Positions 52,173 to 59,747 of a stretch of 64,000 bases of DNA are shown piece by piece. Under the pieces are notes generated by a model that saw nothing but the letters and a program-made list of their open reading frames with translations, had not been told where the DNA came from and made no database searches. The DNA is from Actinokineospora iranica (lineage in GTDB: Bacteria; Actinomycetota; Actinomycetes; Mycobacteriales; Pseudonocardiaceae), in NCBI RefSeq assembly GCF_900101685.1, contig NZ_FMZZ01000017.1:1-64000 (forward strand), written 5' to 3'. Numbering within the stretch: the first letter of the stretch is position 1; the number at the start of each line of letters is the position of its first letter. Made by a program: the position numbers and the translations under genes.

Positions 52173-52784
52173 ATGGGCGGGGTGCTGAGTCAACGAGCCG
52201 CCGACCGGACCTGGGGCGGCACGACCCTGACCGACCGCAAGGCCGCCCGGCGGCTGCGGCTGCTCGAAGCGGGCGTCGACCTGCTCGGCGCGCCCGAGGG
52301 CCCCGCGCTGAGCGTGCGCGCGGTGTGCAGGCACGCCAAGCTCACCGAGCGGTACTTCTACGAGAGCTTCCCCGACCGCGACGAACTCGTCCTCGCCGTG
52401 TACGAGCACGTCGCGGCCGCCGCGCGCCAGGCCCTGGTCGACGCTGTGCGGTCCAGCCCGCCCGACCCGCCCGCACTGGCCCGCGCCGCGGTCACCGCGT
52501 TCGTCGAACTCATGGTGGACGACCCCCGGCGCGGCCGCGTCCTGCTGCTCGCCCCGCTGACCGACCCGGCGCTGTCCAGCCGGGGTATGGCGCTGCTGCC
52601 CGCGTTCGCCGCGCTGATCCGGGAACAGCTGCCCGAAGACGAGTCGGAGACCGACCGGGAGATGACCGCGATAGGGCTGGTCGGGGCGCTGACCCACCTG
52701 TTCTCCGCGTATCTCGACGGGACGCTCACGGTCGACCGCGATCAGCTTGTGGATCACTGCGTGCGGCTGCTGACTCGGGCCTGA
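52173..52784 (+). CDS. TetR-family transcriptional regulator
   Basis: ATG 52173 (203 residues) or GTG 52182 (200 residues) are possible starts; both lie just past the operator and the mRNA may be nearly leaderless. The N-terminal HTH is ALSVRAVCRHAKLTERYFYE within residues about 45-70, followed by SFPDRDELVLAVYEHVA, and the C-terminal ligand domain is Ala/Leu-rich. It probably represses itself and the divergent DUF2236 gene. Confidence 0.9.
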   Translation: MGGVLSQRAADRTWGGTTLTDRKAARRLRLLEAGVDLLGAPEGPALSVRAVCRHAKLTERYFYESFPDRDELVLAVYEHVAAAARQALVDAVRSSPPDPPALARAAVTAFVELMVDDPRRGRVLLLAPLTDPALSSRGMALLPAFAALIREQLPEDESETDREMTAIGLVGALTHLFSAYLDGTLTVDRDQLVDHCVRLLTRA

Positions 52785-52826
52785 CCTGGTTTCGACACCG
52801 GCCGGACCGGGAAGTCCGGCCGGGAG

Positions 52827-53741
52827 ATGCAGACTTTCCTGCCGTATCCGGATTTCGTCGCCAGCGCCGCAGCGCTAGACCGAGGAAGGCTCGGGAAGCA
52901 GCGGGTGGAGGCGGTGCAGATTCTGCGTGCGCTCGTGTGGCCGGTGTACGGGTGGAAGCATCACCCGGCGGTGGCCATGTGGCGTGGGTTCGTGCCCGCC
53001 CTGGTGCTGTACACCGCCGCCGTCTGTCGCCGCTGGACGGACCTGGGGCACGCGGACTCCGTGCTGGCGCAGGCCCTGGCGTTCACGGGTGGGCGCTTGC
53101 CTGAGCCGGACCGGCTCGCTGACGAGGGGATGCTGCCGCCGTGGCTGGGTGAACCGGCGGTGCACCTGAGCCATCAGGCTTCGCTGCTGCGCAAGGACCC
53201 TGAGCATTACCGCCCGCTCTTCGGGGACGACGTGCCGGATGACCTGCCTTACGCTTGGCCGTCTCCGGTGTATCCGCGGTGGCCGCTGCGGCGAGGACAC
53301 CCCCATGCGCTGCCGCTGCCTGACGCGCTCGACCTGCTGGGGGTCGCTCCGCCTGACGCCGCGGAGTCCGCTGCGCTGGATGATGTCCTCGCTGGGCGCG
53401 GCGCTGTGCTTGTCGGGGCCGATCCGGTGCGCCTTGCCGAGGTGGGACTGCTTGCGGGGCTGTGCACGCCGGGGCGGACCGCATGGGTCAGTCCGCTGCC
53501 GTTGCCTCGGGTCACGCACCCTGGGGCTACGCCTGTTGTCGGTCCTGACTATGGGGGCGGACGGCAGCCGGATGCGGCCGCCGTCGCCGCTATGCGGGCG
53601 GAATGCCTGGCTACGCCGGACTTCGCGTTCTTTCGGGAAGGGTCGGTTAACGGGTTTTCCTCGGACGTCGACCTGGTTGTGTTGGATCGGGTTCGGGTGA
53701 TGGTCGATCGGCCTGCTCTGAGTCTGGTTGTGGGGGGTTAG
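52827..53741 (+). CDS. MSMEG_6728-like protein
   Basis: The 304-residue protein starts MQTFLPYPDFVASAAALDRG and RLGKQRVEAVQILRALVW, the N-terminal signature of the MSMEG_6728 family, a fold related to pyrimidine-dimer glycosylases; WRGFVPALVLYTAAVCRRW follows. The second half (about 165-304) is a variable domain with ADPVRLAEVGLLAGLCTPG whose role is unknown. A DNA-repair role is suggested by the family but not proven. Dispersed repeats follow its stop. Confidence 0.75.
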   Translation: MQTFLPYPDFVASAAALDRGRLGKQRVEAVQILRALVWPVYGWKHHPAVAMWRGFVPALVLYTAAVCRRWTDLGHADSVLAQALAFTGGRLPEPDRLADEGMLPPWLGEPAVHLSHQASLLRKDPEHYRPLFGDDVPDDLPYAWPSPVYPRWPLRRGHPHALPLPDALDLLGVAPPDAAESAALDDVLAGRGAVLVGADPVRLAEVGLLAGLCTPGRTAWVSPLPLPRVTHPGATPVVGPDYGGGRQPDAAAVAAMRAECLATPDFAFFREGSVNGFSSDVDLVVLDRVRVMVDRPALSLVVGG

Positions 53742-53772
53742 TGGTTCTCCTGGGGGCTGACTCTCGTGGGTC

Positions 53773-53887
53773 TGCTCGATGGGGTGGAGCGGCCTGGCAG
53801 ACGCTCGGGTGTGCTCCTTGACCCCATCGAGCACTTGGCTGGCCTTCTGGCAGGTAGGTGGATGTGCTCTTGCGCCCCATCCGGCAC
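53773..53887. repeat. Dispersed intergenic repeat, copy 4
   Basis: TGCTCGATGGGGT (53773-53785) is a perfect inverted match to ACCCCATCGAGCA (53821-53833), giving a 13-base stem with a 35-base loop. GCTCGGGT and then GTGCTCTTGCGCCCCATCCG (53864 on) repeat the order seen at 4144-4248. It lies between convergent genes. Confidence 0.8.
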
Positions 53888-54009
53888 TTCGCAGGCGTGG
53901 GTGTTCGCTGGCGGGTGGAGGGGTCTGCTGCTCCGCTTCCATTGAGCGCCTGGGGGCTGGGTGGGGTTGGTTGACAGCTGGCGGGCGGGTCTGACCTGTG
54001 GAACTGAGG

Positions 54010-54933
54010 TCAGTGGTCCGAGGGTGGCCGTTGGGGGGTGGCCAGCCAGGAGGGGGCTATGTCGGTGGGGGGTGGGGCGCCCAGGTCGCGGGGGTGGTAG
54101 CCGTTGGGGTAGCCGGGGTAGGTGCGGTTGTGGGGGTCGTTGGATAGGCGTGACGTTGTGCGGGGTGGTAGGTGGCGTACCACTGCCGAGCGGGCTCGTA
54201 GGGCTTGGTGGGTGGCTTTTCGCAGCCAGGTGGGGGCGGCTGGGAAGTCGAAGGCGGTCAGCATTTGTTCGCTCAGCAGGCCGTGCACGGCTTGGCGGAC
54301 CAAGGGACGGACCGGTGGCCAGTACCAGGAGCACATGAGTTCCCGGGTCTGGACGCCGATTCTGTGGTTGGTTTCGCTGTAGCGGAAGTTGGCGTGTTCG
54401 TAGTCCACTTTGAACTGGCGGAACTCGGCGTAGTCGGTGGGGATGTCGCGGATGCCTAGGCGTTTGCCTACCTCGCGGTAGAAGTGGAAGGCCGCTATCC
54501 GCTCGTGGTTGGACAGTTGGCGCCAGCCGAACTCGTCGATCCAGTCTATGGGGTCGTAGATGAAGGTCGTCAGGACGTAGCGCATGTCTTCTTGGGTGAT
54601 TCGGAATCGCCCGTGGGCGCGGTTGATGACGCGGAGCGCCTCCCGGCCGCGTGGGGAGTCGTAGCCATGTTCGGCGATTTCGGCGATCAGCAGCGCGGTG
54701 TCGTCGTAGCGGCGTTGGGGGCGGTTGGCGAACTCGCCGGTGGCGTCGAGGAGGGCGGAGATGCTGGGGACGCAGTAGGTGCGGTAGAGGGCCAACTCCA
54801 GGGAGCGCTGGTAGTCCCAGGGGAACTCGTGGCCCGCGGTTATCCGGTGGATCTCGTGGTGGTCGGCTACCGGGTCCAGTGCCTCGATCCGGCGCAGCCA
54901 GGCATACCTGCGGGTGGTTCGCGCGCTGGGCAT
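54010..54933 (-). CDS. DUF2236 oxygenase-like protein (MpaB family), second copy
   Basis: The ATG at 54933 has AAGGAGGCGCC directly upstream and is preferred over an in-frame codon at 55005; length is 307 residues. TYCVPSISALLDATGEF, RFRITQEDMRYVLTTFIYD and FGWRQLSNHERIAAFHFYR match the MpaB-like DUF2236 pattern. It differs enough from the copy at 51197 to be a distant paralog. It ends near the dispersed repeat copy 4. Confidence 0.87.
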   Translation of the reverse strand: MPSARTTRRYAWLRRIEALDPVADHHEIHRITAGHEFPWDYQRSLELALYRTYCVPSISALLDATGEFANRPQRRYDDTALLIAEIAEHGYDSPRGREALRVINRAHGRFRITQEDMRYVLTTFIYDPIDWIDEFGWRQLSNHERIAAFHFYREVGKRLGIRDIPTDYAEFRQFKVDYEHANFRYSETNHRIGVQTRELMCSWYWPPVRPLVRQAVHGLLSEQMLTAFDFPAAPTWLRKATHQALRARSAVVRHLPPRTTSRLSNDPHNRTYPGYPNGYHPRDLGAPPPTDIAPSWLATPQRPPSDH

Positions 54934-55006
54934 GGCGCCTCCTTGCGACCGCCGGGGTGGGTGGCGGGCACTCCAGGCTACTGGCCCTGGCCAGCGGTCT
55001 CCCACT

Positions 55007-55864
55007 TCAGTTCTGGCCGTGCTCGTCGGCCAGGCTCACGAAGCGGACCGCGGCGGTCGACTCGGTGGGCGGGGGCCAGTCGGCCACGGCGTCGTGGTTG
55101 CGGATGGGGTGCCAGGTCACCACGATGTTGACCCGGCGGCGGAGCTGGCTGATCAGGCGCTCCAGGAAGTGGCGGACCTCCTTGCCGTCGAACGGGTCCG
55201 CCGTGGCCAAGAACGACATGGCGCCCCGGTTGGACACCGCCTGCAGCACGCTGACGTCGGGCCAGCCGGTCTCGTCGTGGGTGGGGAGGCCGGAGCGGCC
55301 CGCCAGCCAGCGGGGGCTGCCGTAGCCGACCCAGACGACCTCGGCGCCGGAAAGCCAGGTCCGTCTGGCCTCGGGGAGAGCGGGGGTGTTCGCGGCGGCG
55401 ACGGCGTTGCGGGCGCGCAGGGCACGCAGGAGGTCTTGGGGGCAGGGCAGGCCCCAGCGGACCAGGTAGTTGCCGACCGTCGTGGCGCCGAGCATCACCA
55501 GGAACTCGCGGTTGATCAGCTCGGTCACCGCCTGGCGGGTCCACACCTGGTACCGCAGGCCGACCGCGTCGGGGGTGCGCCGGGCGATGGTGCCCGCGAC
55601 CCACAGCTGCTGGGCGGTGGTCAGGGCGAGCTGCTCACCGGGTCTGCGGCCGCGGCGGGCGGGCACGAACGCGTTGTCCCCCCGGTTGCGGTACTCGCGG
55701 ACCCACACCCCGACGGTCTGCCGGGACACCCCAAACAGCCGGGCGACCTCCACCTGGGCGGTGCCCGCCTCGACCGCGGCGACGACCCGCTTGCGCAACT
55801 CGACCAACGCGTCGGACGACAGGCCCCGCGCGTCCCCGGCGGCCATCGGCATCGACTGGTGCAT
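55007..55864 (-). CDS. IS630-type transposase-derived protein, DDE site degenerate
   Basis: ATG 55864 has GAGGGGGG upstream. The 285-residue protein has an N-terminal HTH (VELRKRVVAAVEAGTAQVEV, ARLFGVSRQTVGVWVREY), a second winged helix (RQAVTELINREFLVMLGATT) and a DDE_3-like second half. At the places of the catalytic acids it has WVGYGSPRW and VTWHPIRNHDAV, not the usual acidic motifs, so transposition is unlikely. No terminal inverted repeats are seen around it. It may be a domesticated DNA-binding protein. Confidence 0.7.
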   Translation of the reverse strand: MHQSMPMAAGDARGLSSDALVELRKRVVAAVEAGTAQVEVARLFGVSRQTVGVWVREYRNRGDNAFVPARRGRRPGEQLALTTAQQLWVAGTIARRTPDAVGLRYQVWTRQAVTELINREFLVMLGATTVGNYLVRWGLPCPQDLLRALRARNAVAAANTPALPEARRTWLSGAEVVWVGYGSPRWLAGRSGLPTHDETGWPDVSVLQAVSNRGAMSFLATADPFDGKEVRHFLERLISQLRRRVNIVVTWHPIRNHDAVADWPPPTESTAAVRFVSLADEHGQN

Positions 55865-55932
55865 ACGCCCCCCTCATCTGGTGCAGGCCCAACGAGCGGC
55901 CAAGACCTCCGGATATGGCACGGATTCGCATG

Positions 55933-57708
55933 TCATCTGGTGTTTACAGGCACTCGCACTGTGGTCTGGTCGATCGCGGAGGTGCGGACCACCACCGCGA
56001 GTTCCCACTGGCCCGCCATGGGCATGGCGATTTCGGAGGAGATGTAGTGCGACGGGCCGCCGCTGACCAGCGGCACGGAGATCGGGCCGATGTTCGCCGA
56101 CGGCAAGCGCAGGTCGGCGCGCACCTCGGGCACATTCTTCGACTGGCCCGCCGGGTCGAGCACGACCAGGTGGAGCTGGTTGGGGCCGACCTTCGCCGGG
56201 GTCAGCACGAACGCGACCTGGCCCTTGCCGTTGAGTCCGCCCGCGTCGAACGGGATCGCGAGCGAGACCGGCCCTTCGGCGGCGCCTGCTTGCGGCGGGT
56301 TGCGCTCCCGGTCCTGCTCGGCGCGCGCGGGCTCGGTGCCGACCAGGGACACGGTCACGGTGAGCAGCAGCGCGCCGATGGCGACCTCGGCCATGACCAG
56401 CTTGCGGAACCGGCCGACCTCGCCGGTCTCCGGGGCGCGCTTGGCCTTGCGCTTGTCGGTGACGGTCACGACCTCGAACCCGTAGTGCCCGCGCACCCAC
56501 CGCCGGGCGAGCGCGCCGCTGGCGAGCAGCACCGCGACGATGGCGACCTTGCCCAGCAGGTACCAGCCGTAGGTGGTGCCGAACAGCGCGGAGACCGTGC
56601 CCACCTGCCGCCAGGTCTGGTAGAGCCCGGTCACCACGACCACCGCGACGCACACTCCGGCGATCGTGGAGAACCGCGGCACGGCGATCTTCATCGCGTT
56701 GGCGTCCCCGGAGCGCAGCAGCACGGCGAGCGCGGGCAGGCCGCCGAGCCACACGCTCGCCGCGGTGAGGTGGGCGATGTCGACCGGCACGGACAGCGGC
56801 GCGAGCCCGCCCGCCGCGCCGTGCGCCACCAGGCTCCAGGTCGCCGCGAGGGCCACCGCGCCGCCCAGGACCACCGCGCCCCGGCGGGTGCGCGTGCGGC
56901 GAGGCAGGTCCCCCTCGGCGTGCTCTTGGCGCCAGAACCGAACGATGAGCACAGCGGCGGCGGCCAGCAGCAGCAGGCGCGCGGCCAGGCTCAGGCCGAT
57001 CCGGCTGCCCAGGGTCGTCCCGATCAGGCCGGGGTCGGCCAGCGAGCCCAGCGACCGGCCGCTGGCGTAGGGCCCGTAGAGCAGCAGGGCGAGCACGGTC
57101 GCCGCCGCGGTCGCCGCCAGGCCGACCACGGCCAGCCCGCGCCCGCCGCGCCGGGCGGCCAGCGCGGGCCAGCACACCGCCGCGACGAACGTGGTGCCGA
57201 CCAGCAGGGCTAGCCCGGCGGTGGCCAGCCACCTGGAAAGTCCATAGAGGACGGTCACGGTCCCGTCGCCGCCCTGGTCGCCACCGGCCCCGACCGCGGC
57301 GGGGGCGGTGGCCTCGCGGACGCTGAAGGTGAACGCGCCCTGCACCGGGTGGGTGTCGGCGGAGACGACCCGCCAGGCGACGGTGTGCGTGCCGTTGGGC
57401 AGCGTCTCACCCACCCGGACGGTGATGGTGTCCTGCTTGCCATCGGGGTGTTCCGGCTTCCCGATGCCGGTGACGTCCTTGCCGCTCGGCCCGATCACCC
57501 GCACGCTCGCCAGGCCGAGGTCGACCGGCTCGCTGAACCGCAGGGACACCTCCCCGGGCGAGTCGCCGAGCAGTTGCCAGCCGCCGGGGGTGGTGGACAG
57601 CAGCACCGCGTGCGCGGCGGCTGGCGCCGGGTTGGCGATCATCGCGAGCAGCGTGATCAAGAGGGCGGTGAACACCATCCGGGCACGCGGCCGGACTGCA
57701 ACGGGCAT
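55933..57708 (-). CDS. CopC-CopD fusion copper protein
   Basis: ATG 57708 is preceded by AGGGAG; the product is 591 residues. A signal peptide ends PAPAAA-HAVLL, exposing the CopC N-terminal His, and VVSADTHPVQGAF carries the second His (CopC domain about 32-135). Then come about eight CopD membrane helices with AHLTAASVWLGGLPAL, and a C-terminal soluble beta domain like that of the CopD gene at 25060. It imports or handles copper at the membrane. It follows the YcnI-like gene by 23 bases in a probable copper operon. Confidence 0.92.
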   Translation of the reverse strand: MPVAVRPRARMVFTALLITLLAMIANPAPAAAHAVLLSTTPGGWQLLGDSPGEVSLRFSEPVDLGLASVRVIGPSGKDVTGIGKPEHPDGKQDTITVRVGETLPNGTHTVAWRVVSADTHPVQGAFTFSVREATAPAAVGAGGDQGGDGTVTVLYGLSRWLATAGLALLVGTTFVAAVCWPALAARRGGRGLAVVGLAATAAATVLALLLYGPYASGRSLGSLADPGLIGTTLGSRIGLSLAARLLLLAAAAVLIVRFWRQEHAEGDLPRRTRTRRGAVVLGGAVALAATWSLVAHGAAGGLAPLSVPVDIAHLTAASVWLGGLPALAVLLRSGDANAMKIAVPRFSTIAGVCVAVVVVTGLYQTWRQVGTVSALFGTTYGWYLLGKVAIVAVLLASGALARRWVRGHYGFEVVTVTDKRKAKRAPETGEVGRFRKLVMAEVAIGALLLTVTVSLVGTEPARAEQDRERNPPQAGAAEGPVSLAIPFDAGGLNGKGQVAFVLTPAKVGPNQLHLVVLDPAGQSKNVPEVRADLRLPSANIGPISVPLVSGGPSHYISSEIAMPMAGQWELAVVVRTSAIDQTTVRVPVNTR

Positions 57709-57731
57709 CGGGACTCCCTGCGGCACGTGGA

Positions 57732-58475
57732 TCAGACCTGTTCCTTCTGCCTGCCGATGGCCGCGACGGCGGCCTCGACCGGGGCGGGCGGACGCGGCCC
57801 GGCCGCCCGCCGCCTGGCCGCGGGCAGCACCGCGACGCAGGCGGCGAGCGCGCCGAAGGCCGTCACCAGGCCGACCACGCCGAGCACCCGGGCGAGCGGG
57901 TCGGTCCCGTCCTCGGCGGCAGGGGCGGCGGGCAGGTGGACCGCCAGCACCGGCGCCGGGTACTCCGGCTCCGGCGCGCCCGCCTGCCCGACCTCGATCC
58001 AGCGCACGACCTCGCCGTCGGAGTAGGTCTGCAACGCCTTGAAGACCAGGCCGTCCACCCCGTGCGGCAGCGGGCCGAAGGACACCGGGAACTCGACGAA
58101 CTCGCCCGGCTTGACCTCCCCGCCCTGCCAGGTGATCGACTCGACGCCCTCGGTCAGGGTGCCGCCGTGGCCGTGGCCGTGGATCGGCGCGGCGAGCTTT
58201 CGCGTGGCGACCGTCGCCGTCCACCCCGGAACCGGGGCCACCGACACCTTCCCGAAGGGGTGGTCCGCCGGGAAGGCCACCTCCAAGCGGGTGGTCGAGG
58301 CGTCCGCGCGCTCGTTGGGCACCCGGAACGCGGCCTTGGTGTAGCCGCCCGGCTCGGGGTTGTCCGCGGTGACCGTGACGTGCGCGACGGCGGCCTGCGC
58401 TCCGGCGAGCAGCGCCGCGCCCGCGACGGACGCCACGACCAGACCGCGGAGCATCGCTGACCCAACACGTGGCAT
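57732..58475 (-). CDS. YcnI-family (DUF1775) copper-binding protein
   Basis: The 247-residue protein has a signal peptide ending GAQAAVA-HVTV, exposing the N-terminal His that binds copper in the YcnI family, then EPGGYTKAAFRVPNERAD, VTWQGG-like WITWQGGEV and VFKALQTYSDGEVVRWIEV. A C-terminal membrane helix (VLGVVGLVTAFGALAACVAVL) anchors it. His-rich HGHGHGG near residue 101 may add copper sites. It is a likely copper chaperone for the CopCD or oxidase proteins next to it. Confidence 0.9.
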   Translation of the reverse strand: MPRVGSAMLRGLVVASVAGAALLAGAQAAVAHVTVTADNPEPGGYTKAAFRVPNERADASTTRLEVAFPADHPFGKVSVAPVPGWTATVATRKLAAPIHGHGHGGTLTEGVESITWQGGEVKPGEFVEFPVSFGPLPHGVDGLVFKALQTYSDGEVVRWIEVGQAGAPEPEYPAPVLAVHLPAAPAAEDGTDPLARVLGVVGLVTAFGALAACVAVLPAARRRAAGPRPPAPVEAAVAAIGRQKEQV

Positions 58476-58514
58476 GGGATCGGCCCTTTCGTTGTCCGGC
58501 GAGTGGGGAGGTGG

Positions 58515-59666
58515 TCAGCCCTGCGGGTGCTCTTCCTTATGCGCGGCCCCGGCTCCGGACAGACCGGGCAGCGGAAGCTGGGGCAGCGGCAGGGCGGGCA
58601 GCGGAAGCTGCGGCAGCCCGGGGACCGACGGCGGGATCCGCGACAGGTCCGGCAGCCCGACCGCGGGCGGGTCGACGTGCAGGATCGAGACCAGGCCGGT
58701 CATGCCCTCGTGGGTCTCGGAGTGGGAGAAGATGTGGCAGTGCAGCATCCACTTCCCCGGCACGGTGGGGGTGAAGATGATGTCGAAGGTCTGCCCGACG
58801 CCGACCAGCAGCGTGTCCATGCGCTGCGGGAAGGGCGTTCGCAGCCCGTCTTGGGCGACGACTTCGAAGAACCCGCCGTGCAGGTGCATCGGGTGGATCA
58901 TCTCCGGGCCGGTGCCGATGATCCGGAAGCGCACCCGTTCGCCGACCCGGGCGCGCAGCGGCACGGTGGCGGGGAAGCTCTTGCCGTTGATGACGAAGCC
59001 GAGCGCGCCGTCGCCGAGCATGATCCGGTAGTCGCGGTCGGCGTGGATGTCGCCGAGCCTGGGCACGATCTCCAGTGAGCCGTAGACGCCGCGGCTTTCC
59101 TGGTCGCCGTGCATGTGCGAGTGGTACCAGTGGCTGCCGGTGCTGATCGCGGTCCACTCGTAGGTGTGGGTCTGGCCCGGGTCGATCAGCAGCTGGGTCA
59201 GGCCGGGCACGCCGTCCTGGCTGTTGGGCAGGACCATGCCGTGCCAGTGCATGGACGTGCCCTCGTCAAGCAGGTTCTTGACGATGAAGCGGAGCTTGTC
59301 GCCTTCGTTGACGCGGATGGTCGGGCCGGGGATCTGCCCGTTGATCCCGTATCCCTTCTTCACCGAGCCGGGTTTGGTCTCCCACTGCATCGGCGCGACG
59401 GTCAGCTCGAAGACCTTGACGCCGTCGACCATGCGCCACTCGGCCAACTTGGTGCCGTCGTGCAGGTCCTCGCCGCCGCCGGACTGGGCGGGCGCGGTGG
59501 CGGCGACCGGGACCGGGGACAACGCGGCGGGGCCGTCGGCTGCGGTGCCCAAGGGCGGGTTCATCGCCGAACTGGTGAGCAGCCCGCCGGACACCGCGAT
59601 CACCGCCGCCGCCAAGACCGCGACCGGCTTGATCGTGGACGTGCGCAACCACTGGGGAGAACTCAT
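58515..59666 (-). CDS. Two-domain multicopper oxidase, secreted
   Basis: The 383-residue protein has a signal peptide, then all four copper motifs: HWHG (140-143), HSH (182-184), HPMHLHG (258-264) and HCHIFSHSETHEGM (309-322), the last giving the type 1 site with Met322. Its size and motif order fit two-domain laccases or nitrite-reductase-like oxidases that form trimers. The C-terminal tail (PQLPLPALPLPQL) is Pro/Leu-rich. It oxidises Cu(I) or phenols outside the cell. It sits between the YcnI-like and plastocyanin-propeller genes. Confidence 0.92.
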   Translation of the reverse strand: MSSPQWLRTSTIKPVAVLAAAVIAVSGGLLTSSAMNPPLGTAADGPAALSPVPVAATAPAQSGGGEDLHDGTKLAEWRMVDGVKVFELTVAPMQWETKPGSVKKGYGINGQIPGPTIRVNEGDKLRFIVKNLLDEGTSMHWHGMVLPNSQDGVPGLTQLLIDPGQTHTYEWTAISTGSHWYHSHMHGDQESRGVYGSLEIVPRLGDIHADRDYRIMLGDGALGFVINGKSFPATVPLRARVGERVRFRIIGTGPEMIHPMHLHGGFFEVVAQDGLRTPFPQRMDTLLVGVGQTFDIIFTPTVPGKWMLHCHIFSHSETHEGMTGLVSILHVDPPAVGLPDLSRIPPSVPGLPQLPLPALPLPQLPLPGLSGAGAAHKEEHPQG

Positions 59667-59697
59667 GGCTTTCCTTTTCCTTCGACCGGACCGGACG

Positions 59698-59730
59698 GTC
59701 GGGGAACCGCCGTGACGGCGGTTCCCCGAC
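59698..59730 (-). terminator. Hairpin between oxidase and plastocyanin-propeller genes
   Basis: GTCGGGGAACCGCCGT and ACGGCGGTTCCCCGAC, separated by one base, form a nearly perfect 16-base-arm palindrome at 59698-59730. It lies just after the stop of the propeller gene and before the oxidase start on the same strand. It probably weakens or ends read-through, so the oxidase may have its own promoter. Confidence 0.8.
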
Positions 59731-59747
59731 TTGGGTTTGTCCGGTGG

